Source: an uncultured Prevotellaceae bacterium (GTDB lineage Bacteria; Bacteroidota; Bacteroidia; Bacteroidales; Bacteroidaceae). From it: a DNA stretch of 64,000 nt. The stretch lies in contig OMXL01000009.1 in NCBI GenBank assembly GCA_900314985.1, forward strand, positions 37,494 through 101,493, read 5' to 3'. The position numbers were made by a program, and so were the translations under genes. The notes under the pieces were generated by a model that worked only from the letters and a program-made list of their open reading frames with translations, was not told the origin of the DNA and did no database searches. Positions 24,410 through 33,200 of the stretch are shown here, piece by piece (position 1 is the first letter of the stretch; each line of letters begins with the position of its first letter).

Positions 24410-25401
24410 ATGGCAAACGAAATAGTAGAAACAAAAGCAATTGAGCAGGTAAGTGATAGCCTTTATAAGGGAGTATCCGACATTATTGACAATGCACGGC
24501 AAGAGGTTGTCGTGTATGTAAACAAGCATTCTGACTTGATGTTCTGGCATATAGGCCATTATCCTATGGCAGCAAAATTCTTGCGACACTGTCGCAAAGA
24601 TTGACTGCACGTTATGGCAAGGGATATACCTATACTGCTGTCACAAGGATGATGAAAGTCGCTCGATTTTATAGCGACGAAGAAATGTTTGCGACACTGT
24701 CGCAAACATTAACGTGGAGTCATTTTTTGGAACTCGTTACCATAGAAGATAATAACAAGCGATTGTTCTATCAACAGATGGGCATTGCTGAGCATTGGAG
24801 TGTCAGGCAGTTACGAGATAAACAGGATGAGATGGCATACGAACGTTCTTTGATAGCTGTAAAACCTGAGGATGAGATAGTGAAGACTCTTGAGAAGGTG
24901 ACACCGACCCACATGGAGCCTGATGTAGTGCTACGCAATTCATACGTGCTGGATTTCTTGGGACTGAACGGCTACTATTCTGAAGAAGAACTGGAAGATG
25001 CTATCGCCAAACAGCTAGAAGCTTTTATCCTTGAGCTTGGACAAGGTTTCGCTTTCTTGGAGCGTCAGAAACGTTTCACAATTGATGGCACAGACTATTA
25101 TCTTGATTTGCTTTTCTATCATCGAAAGTTGAAATGTCTGGTTGCAATTGACCTTAAACTTGGAAAATTCAAGCCTCAATATAAGGGGCAGATGGAATTA
25201 TATCTCAAATACCTGCAGAAATATGATATGCAACCAGATGAGAATCCACCTATCGGTCTTCTGCTATGCAGCGAAGGTAATACCGAACATATTGAACTGA
25301 TGATGCTGAACGAGGATCACATATTGACAAACTCAATCGTTCAATACTCATTGCTAAGGAATATAGTGACAATCACTAAAGATTATCCGCATTGTCGTTA
25401 G
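24410..25401 (+). pseudogene. DUF1016 (YhcG-type) nuclease gene with a frameshift
   Basis: Two frames together make one DUF1016/YhcG protein. Frame one (24410-24604) gives the N-terminal half-domain ending FWHIGHY then nonsense; frame two is open from 24575 onward and reads ILATLSQRLTARYGKGYTYT, ATLSQTLTWSHFLEL, and the C-terminal PDDEXK nuclease core (YYLDLLFYHRKLKCLVAIDLKLGKFKPQY with D, D and ExK-like residues). The break lies near 24567-24580; net change is -1 or +2. The family is linked to DNA-end processing and phage or recombination functions. It may be inactivated, or a sequencing error may be involved. Confidence 0.75.
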
Positions 25402-25408
25402 GTAATAG

Positions 25409-25488
25409 GACGTAGCCTAATACGCACCTTTTTGGCAGGTGCCACAAAAGATGCCGCAGTATATGAAATGAGCGATGAGCAAGCTCAG
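25409..25488. repeat. Inverted repeat copy B flanking the island
   Basis: Plus-strand match to the minus strand of 19831-19912. The open frame here reads LIRTFLAGATKDAAVYEMSD then EQAQKKKM and a stop at 25503, so it is the better preserved copy of a decayed coding sequence. Confidence 0.65.
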
Positions 25489-25509
25489 AAGAAAAAGATG
25501 TGAATAGAT

Positions 25510-25586
25510 TTGGCTCTTTCAGAAGAATTGTTTACCTTTGCACCCGATGGCGAGTCATAAAACGGCTGGTGGCTCACCGTCGGGTG
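25510..25586 (+). ncRNA. Promoter followed at once by a long hairpin; possible small RNA
   Basis: TTG 25510-25512 and TACCTTTG 25533-25540 (20-base spacer) form a full promoter. Directly after it, arms 25541-25556 and 25571-25586 form a 16-bp stem with one mismatch and two G-U pairs around a 14-base loop. No start codon with a useful frame follows. A short structured transcript is possible. Confidence 0.4.
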
Positions 25587-26121
25587 TTCTTTGAATGCAA
25601 TTCATAGCAGATTGCAACGCCACACTTCTACCTTTAGGTGGAAGAATGTGGAATTGAGTACGGTTGCCAATTCGTAACCCCATTTTCCTTCAATTCCCCC
25701 AACTGCCTTTAGATAAAGAAATCACGCGAATTCTTACAAAGTTACGAAAAAAATATGAGAAACCAATGTATAAATAGTTTTTTTCTTTCAAAAAGGCGTC
25801 ACATTCACGTGTAATGCGCTATATCAAAGGGCGTTAGGCGTGACACTTGTTTTTGTTCACTAAATTTTTATGACTTGCCGTCGCTGGTAGTGAATTGTTG
25901 CTGTAGGATTGGTCGTTGTGCTCTTTATTCAACGATTATTGTGCAAATAAAGGAAGATTTACTGAGTTGTGCAAAAAAAAACTGCGTATTTTCTGTTTAC
26001 GTGCTGTAACTGCCTTGTTTTTAGTAAGTTCCGATTTCTTTACAGTATATCAAAATGAATCAAAAATTCTGTTAAATTATAGTTAAATTCTTTCGGCTTA
26101 TTTGACAAATTCCTACGCTGT

Positions 26122-26235
26122 GGCTATCTCGTCTCTGTATATAGCTGTCTCGTAACTGGCTTAGCTACAGCCATTTCTGTATTAGCTATTCCTGATTGCC
26201 GTATCAGCTGTTCTCGTCAGCGTATTGGCTTATCT
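26122..26235. repeat. Degenerate tandem repeat, period about 21 bp, 5-6 copies
   Basis: The trinucleotide GCT of the core (T)AGCT recurs at 26123, 26144, 26164, 26185, 26207 and 26228, that is every 20-22 bases, with a shared flank like CGTATTAGCTGTTCTCG. The same unit appears at 58896-58996. Confidence 0.6.
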
Positions 26236-26245
26236 CGTTTCGTCC

Positions 26246-26311
26246 GACGGCCGTCGAACATATTTGCGACGGCCATCAAAAATATCTGTGACGGCCGTCG
26301 CAAATTGTCAG
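26246..26311. repeat. Three 22-bp tandem repeats with GACGGCCGTC palindromes
   Basis: GACGGCC occurs at 26246, 26268 and 26290, exactly 22 bases apart. Copies one and three keep the palindrome GACGGCCGTC; copy two has GACGGCCATC. ATTTGCGACGGCC (26262-26274) and its reverse complement (about 26292-26304) form a 13-bp stem. Confidence 0.6.
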
Positions 26312-26381
26312 ATAGCTAACGGGTAAGATTTTTTGGCGTGGGTAGGGTGGTGGACGGAAGTCTATGGATGATAAGAAAAAT

Positions 26382-26438
26382 CAAGTGTCACACTTAATCT
26401 GCATATATACAGCATGTTACGCGTGACGGTGACACTTG
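26382..26438. repeat. Inverted repeat CAAGTGTCAC / GTGACACTTG
   Basis: Ten-base perfect arms at 26382-26391 and 26429-26438. A related element with GCGTGACACTTGTTTT ends at 25852, and a compact version AAGTGTC-T-GACACTT lies at 19960-19974 on the other side of the island. Confidence 0.55.
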
Positions 26439-26534
26439 TTTTCATGCAAAAATCTTCTGGAAAGTTTCTCTATATACAATAAATAGAGGTGGAGAGCGTT
26501 AAATTAGTTGTATATATACAAAAAATGATGATTT

Positions 26535-27188
26535 ATGATTGAATACATCAAGGGTGAGCTCACCGAGCTGACACCCGCAATGGCTACGGTCGAGGCCGCA
26601 GGAGTGGGCTACGGACTGAACATTTCGCTGACAACGTACAGCGCATTGCAGGGCATTAAGCCAACAGCTAATGGCCCTCGCAACGCCACACTCTCGCAGA
26701 GAGAACAGCCAATAGCTAAGTTGTACGTCTATGAGGCTATCCGCGAGGATGCCCATCTGTTGTATGGCTTTGTATCTAAGAAGGAACGCGAGATGTTCGA
26801 GTTGCTGATTACCGTCAGTGGTGTGGGGGCTAATACTGCCCGCATGATGCTGTCGTCGATGAGCGTTGCTGAGTTGTGTAGCGCCATTTCACGAGGCGAT
26901 GAGCGCCTGATTAAGGGCATCAAGGGTATTGGCAAGATGACTGCCCAGCGCATTATCGTCGACCTGCGCGACAAGATTGTGGCTCTGGGCATTGCCGATG
27001 AAATTCCTGCTGGCGGTAGTGTGGCAGCACCCGTCAACAATGCTGTGCGCGACGAGGCTGTAGCAGCCCTCACCATGCTGGGCTTTGCGCCTGCTCCAAC
27101 GCAGAAGGTTGTGGTGGCTATCCTTACTGACCAGCCCGATCTGCCTGTAGAGCAAGTCGTCAAACTGGCGTTGAAACAGATTAAGTAA
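26535..27188 (+). CDS. ruvA: Holliday junction branch migration subunit RuvA
   Basis: 217 residues. RuvA tetramers hold the four-way junction while RuvB hexamers drive branch migration. The N-terminal OB domain begins [12 protein letters not shown]; the two helix-hairpin-helix motifs read [16 protein letters not shown] and [19 protein letters not shown]; the C-terminal RuvB-binding three-helix domain ends [16 protein letters not shown]. ruvA lies directly upstream of sprA, an arrangement common in Bacteroidales. The gap of 37 bases contains only the heptamer run. Confidence 0.96.
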   Translation: MIEYIKGELTELTPAMATVEAAGVGYGLNISLTTYSALQGIKPTANGPRNATLSQREQPIAKLYVYEAIREDAHLLYGFVSKKEREMFELLITVSGVGANTARMMLSSMSVAELCSAISRGDERLIKGIKGIGKMTAQRIIVDLRDKIVALGIADEIPAGGSVAAPVNNAVRDEAVAALTMLGFAPAPTQKVVVAILTDQPDLPVEQVVKLALKQIK

Positions 27189-27190
27189 CG

Positions 27191-27232
27191 TTGAACATTG
27201 AACGTTGAACATTGAACATTGAACGTTGAACT
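27191..27232. repeat. Heptamer tandem repeat, unit TTGAAC[A/G/T], 6 copies, containing the sprA start codon
   Basis: Six contiguous perfect-period copies: TTGAACA, TTGAACG, TTGAACA, TTGAACA, TTGAACG, TTGAACT. The first begins two bases after the ruvA stop codon. The TTG of the sixth copy (27226-27228) is the only start that gives SprA a complete signal peptide. Confidence 0.8.
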
Positions 27233-30200
27233 TTAAGCGAGTCGTTTATATCGGAGCAGTCTTGTTGAGTGTGACGGCGATGGCCGTAACATCTTCAGGA
27301 AAACGCTTGTCTGTCGTGGACAAGCCAGAGGATGCCGATACCTTGCAACAGACAGCTCGCTGGAAGATTCAGAAGACGGCGCCCGTCGAGGTCGCCGACC
27401 TTGACTCCAGTGCCCTCGACCTCCATTTCCCTGAGAATATCAAGCAGCAGGTGGAGTATAATGACTCGCTGAACCTGTATGTCATTGGCTCTAAGTTGGG
27501 TGATTCCTACCTGAACACTCCTGTGCTGATGACCCCTGAGGAATACCGCCAGTGGAGTGAGCGCAAAGAGCGTGAGCGCTTCTTCCGTCAGAAGGACGCT
27601 GAGAATGTGGCCAACAAGGGTAAGGAGAAGTTCGACTTTGCCGATATGCACTTCGACCTCGGTCCTGCTGAGAAGATTTTCGGTCCTGGTGGTGTGCGCA
27701 TCAAGACGCAAGGTACTGCCGAGCTGAAGTTGGGGGCCAACTTCAAGAATGTGGACAATCCCTCACTGCCAGAGCGTAACCGTAAGACCAAGGCTGTCGA
27801 CTTCGACGAGAAGATCAATATCAACGTGACGGGTAAGGTGGGCGACAAGGTCAATATGTCGCTGAACTACAACACTGATGCTACCGTCGATTGGGATGCC
27901 AAGAACCTGAAGTTGCGCTATGAGGGTAAGGAAGACGAGATTATCAAGCTCGTTGAGGCTGGTAACGTTACCTTCCCCTCCAACAACTCACTGGTCAAAG
28001 GTGCCAGCAGCCTGTTTGGTATACGCACCGACATGCAGTTTGGTAAACTGAAGTTGCAGACCGTGTTGTCACAGAAGAACTCCACCACGAAGAGCGTCTC
28101 GTCGAAGGGTGGCACGCAGCTGACTCCCTTTGAGTTGAATGTAGCCAACTACGAGGACAACCGCCACTTCTTCCTGGCCAAATATTTCCGCGATCGCTAC
28201 GATGCTGCCATGCAGCAGATTCCTACGCTGACCACGGGTATCAATATCACCCGCATCGAGGTTTGGATTACCAACAAATCGGGTACTACCAGCAACTCGC
28301 GTAACATCCTCGCCTTCACAGATTTGGCAGAGAGTACGTCGCCCCAATGGGCTAATCAGAATACCTCATCTGTACCTGGCAACAATGCCAATGGTGAGTA
28401 TGAGGCACTGACCACGACCTATGCTGCTGCCCGCGATATCGATCAGGCATCAACCGTGCTGGAGGGCGTGATGACTGGTGGCGAAGACTATGAGAAGCTG
28501 TCTGCCGCCCGTCTGCTGTCGTCGTCGGAATATACGCTGAACAGTGCCTTGGGATATATCTCACTGAAGACCACCCTGCAGTCTGATCAGGTGCTGGCGG
28601 TAGCCTATGAGTTTACTTATAATGGTCAGACCCACCGTGTGGGTGAGTTTGCCGCCGACCATACACAAGCCCAGGAAGCTCTCTTCGTGAAGGCCCTGAA
28701 GAATACGTCGAACAATCCGAAGCAGTTCAACTGGCCGCTGATGATGAAGAATGTGTACTATCTGGCGACCAATGTCGAGAAGACGAAGTTCCGCTTGGAC
28801 ATCAAGTACCAGAGCGATACCACGGGAGTCTATGTCAGCTACATCCCCGAACAGCAGACCAAGGATATGACACTGTTGCGCGGCTTGGGTTGCGACCGCT
28901 TGGACAACAACCTCAAGGCGCATCCTAACGGCTATTTCGACTATGTCGAAGGCTATACCGTGAGCAATGGTCGCGTGTTCTTCCCGTCAGTAGAACCCTT
29001 TGGTACCACGCTGGAGAATTTCCTGCTGCGTCGTGGCGTCGACAAGGAGACTGCTGCCAAGTATGCCTTCCATGAACTTTACGATACCACCCGTACTGCC
29101 GCCTTACAGATGACCGATAAGAACAAGTTCCTGCTGGTCGGCCAGTTTAAGGGCTCTTCGGCCAACGTCATCTCGTTAGGTGCCTCTTACGTGCCTCAGG
29201 GTTCGGTGGTTGTGACGGCTGGTGGTGTCACGCTCACTGAGGGCAGCGACTATACCGTCGACTATTCCGCAGGCGAGGTGACCATCCTCAACCAGAGCAT
29301 CATCGACGCTGGTACCAGTGTCAACGTCTCGCTGGAGTCAAACAATGACTACGGCCTGCAGCGCAAGCGCATGTTTGGCTTCAATTGGGAATACGACTTC
29401 TCCAAGAATTTCCAGATTGGCGGTACCTTGCAGCACCTGAGCGAACAACCGCTGACTTCAAAAGTCACGATGGGTTCTGAACCGCTGAAGAATACACTGT
29501 GGGGACTGAACGTCAACTGGAAGACGGAGAGCCAGTGGCTCACCAACATGCTCGACAAGCTGCCGCTGCTGCACTGTACGCAACCCTCGCAGATTACCTT
29601 TACGGGCGAGTTTGCCCACCTCATAGCAGGCACCGCCAGTGGTACGCAGGACAATGCCTCCTACATCGACGACTTCGAGAATGCCAAGAACGGCATCCCC
29701 CTCCTCGAGCCCTCTTCGTGGGTCATCTCCAGCGTGCCCAGCACGTTCCATGAAAGCAAGGACAAAGAGACCGTAGCCAGTGGCTACAACCGTGCCCTGA
29801 TGTCGTGGTACACCATCGACCCGTTGTTCACCTATCGCTCCAGCAGCCTGACGCCCAGTCATATCAAGAGCGACATCGAACAACTCTCCAACCACTATGT
29901 CCGTGCGGTCTATGTCAACGAGCTTTATCCCAACCGCGACCAGTCTACCTATAGCGGTGCCACCAATACGTTGCCCGTCATGAACGTGGCCTATTATCCG
30001 CAGGAACGTGGCCCTTACAACCTCAGCACTGATGTCACCTTTGATGGCTTACTCAATAATCCGACCAATCACTGGGGTGGTATGATGTGCAAGCTCAGTA
30101 CCAACGACTTTGAACAAGCCAACATCGAGTATATCGAGTTCTGGCTGATGGATCCCTTCATCTATTCGAATACCGTGCAGACGGACGATGCCGGTAGCCT

Positions 30201-33200
30201 GGGGGGCGACCTCTACATCAACCTTGGTGAAATCAGCGAGGACATCCTGCGTGACGGCAAGAAGTTCTATGAGAGCGGCATGCCAGTAGGTGGTACTGGC
30301 TCGTTCACCGAGACACAGTGGGGTAAGGTACCCGTACAGGCTACTCAGACCTATGCCTTCGCTACAACCAGTGGTTCACGTGCCCTTCAGGATGTGGGTC
30401 TCAATGGATTGAACGATGAAGAAGAGCGTCTTTATCCTGCCTACTCTGACTTCCTGCAGAAGGTCAACGTCAACGACAGCGTGCGCCAGGCGTGGACAGC
30501 CGACCCTGCCAACGATAACTACCACTATTTCCGTGGTTCTGACCTCGACGACCGCAGGGCCAGCATTCTGGAACGTTATAAGCGCATCAATATGCCGCAG
30601 GGTAACTCGCCCGACAACGACCAGCAGACGGAGAGTTATGATACCAGCTATAAGACCTATCCCGACGTGGAGGATATCAACCAGGACTATACGCTCAACG
30701 AGTATGAGCGCTACTTTGAGTATAAGGTAAGCATCCGCCCCGAGGATATGCGTCTGGGTCAGAACTTCATCACCGATGTCCGCGAGGCCACCGTATCGTT
30801 GCGCAATGGCAGCCGCGAGACGGTGAAGTGGTACCAGTTCCGCATTCCGCTTAACCAGTACACCCGTCGCGAAGGAACCATCTCCGACTTCACCAGCATG
30901 CGCTTCATGCGAATGTTCCTCACCCAGTTCCAGAAACCTATCGTGCTCCGCTTCGGTTCGCTCGATCTGGTACGTGGCGAGTGGCGCATCTACAACCAGC
31001 CGCTCTCTACGGGCAGCAACAGCGGAACCTTGGAGGTGAGTGCCGTGAATATTGAGGAGAACAACAACAAACAGCCTGTCAACTACGTGTTGCCTCCAGG
31101 CATTTCACGTGTCACCGATCCCTCACAGCCTCAGTTGACAGAGGCCAACGAGCAATCGCTTTGTATGGTTGTGAAGAACCTCTCGTCAGGAGAGTCAAAG
31201 GCCATCTACCGCAATACCACCCTCGACCTGCGACAGTATAAGCACCTGCAGATGTTTGTTCATGCCAACCATCTGGTGAATGATGCTACAGCCTTGCAGG
31301 ACGACCAGCTGGCGGTATTTATCCGTCTGGGTAGCGACTACAAGAACAACTACTACGAGTATGTCATCCCCCTGAAGCTGACGCCCGACCGCAGCGACTA
31401 TAATAAATATAATGTGGACGACTGCCGTGCTGTATGGCCTGAGGCTAACATGCTGGATGTGGACCTGAGCGTCTTCACAAAGGTCAAGAAGGCCCGCAAC
31501 AAGGCCCGCGGTTTAGGAACTGCCAGCTATACGATGCTTTTCAGCGACTACGATCCCGACCAGCCTAACAACCGCGTCAGCGTGATGGGTAACCCCACGC
31601 TGGGCGAAGTGAAGACCATGATGATTGGTGTCCGCAACTTGTCGGGTGGCGTCAAGTCGGGCGAGGTATGGGTCAACGAGTTGCGCCTGCAGGATGTTAT
31701 CAATGATGGTGGTTGGGCGGCTTCCGGTGCCTTGAATATGCAACTGTCCGATGTCGGCACCGTCAATCTTTCGGGTAAGATCATCACCGAGGGCTTTGGC
31801 GGCTTGGAAGATGGCGTGGCAGCACGTACCACCGACAACTACAAGACCTACTCGGTGACAACGACCATCGAACTGGGCAAGTTGTTCCCCGACAAGCTGA
31901 AGGTGACGGCACCGATGTATTACTCATACACCAACGAGACCACCAAGCCTAAGTACAATCCGCTGGATACCGATATGGAACTCAGCGACGCTCTGGACGG
32001 TGCTGCCGACAAGCAGGAGCGCGACTCGATAGAGAATATCGCTGTGACCAAGTCTACCAGCACCAACTTCTCGCTGTCTAATGTGCGCTTCGGCATCAAG
32101 ACCAAGCGTCACCCCATGCCTTACGACCCTGCCAACTTCGCATTCAGCTACAGCCACTCGCATCGCCACACGTCGGGAAAGACTACCGTCTACGAGAATG
32201 ACGACCAGTGGCGTGGTTCGCTGAACTATAGCTATACGCCCGTCTATAAGTCGTGGGAACCCTTCAAGAAGTCGAAGAGCAAGTCGAAGTGGATGGCACT
32301 GCCCAAGGCCTTCGGACTCAACTGGCTGCCTCAGAACGTGACGTTCAACTCAGACATTACGCGTACCTATTATGAATTGCAGGAGCGCGATATGGACGAT
32401 CTCGGTGGCTCTTCGTTGCCCGTAACCTTCAACTCTCAGATACTGTGGAACCGCGACTTCTCTTTGCGTTGGGACATCACCAAGAACCTGCACATGAACT
32501 TCCAGTCGGGCACGCAGGCCGAGATTGAGGAACCCTATAGCGACAAGCCTATCAACAAGGATCTCTATCCCGATCGCTACTCAGCATGGAAAGACTCCGT
32601 ATGGACTAGCATCAAGCACTTCGGTCGTCCGTTGGACTACCGTCAGACGTTCACCGCCTCTTATCAGGTACCGCTGAACAAGTTGCCCATCTTCGACTGG
32701 GTGAATGCTGATGCCAACTATACGGCCACCTACAACTGGGTGCGTGGTCGCGAGAAGGAAGACGGTACGTCGCTGGGCAATACCATCTCGAACAACCGTC
32801 AGATTACCGTCAACAGCACGCTCAACCTGGAGACGCTCTACAACCATTTCCCCTTCCTCAAGAAGACCAACGACCGTTTCAAGAAGGCAATCCCCAAGCC
32901 CCAGCCTAAGAAGAAGGATAATAAGAAGCCTACGGCCAGTGGTTCATCCACTGGTAAGGATGCTGGCAAGGATAAGACTGCTGCCAAGGAGGCCGCTGCA
33001 CTTCCCAAGAACAAGAACGCCTTCGAGAAGGAGCTGACGCTGCTGCCTGATACCACCATTACCGTGGCACACAACAAGAAGTCGAAGCGCCTCGTCGTGA
33101 CGGCCAAGACCAAGGACGGTCGCGCATATCCTATTAAATATAAGGTGGTCGACCAGAACAAGATTAGCATCAAGAGCAAGGATTCCGTGGCCGTCAAACT

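Larger units (their letters stand above)
25402..26534. other. 1.1-kb intergenic region rich in repeats, no gene
   Basis: No credible ORF. From left to right: inverted copy of the left flank (25409-25488), a promoter followed by a 16-bp stem hairpin (25510-25586), a paired hairpin element (25651-25698), a GTGACACTT element (25795-25846), 21-bp degenerate tandem repeats (26122-26235), three 22-bp GACGGCC repeats (26246-26311) and a second GTGACACTT element (26382-26438). ruvA begins at 26535. Confidence 0.7.

Noticed and set aside
24575-24712. TTGCGACA-C-TGTCGCAA palindrome occurring twice as a regulatory site
   Set aside because: Both copies encode the ATLSQ motif that is normally duplicated in DUF1016 proteins, so coding explains the repetition.
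26246-26311. CRISPR array
   Set aside because: Three short palindromic units with 15-base gaps that are themselves similar; no spacers, leader or cas genes.
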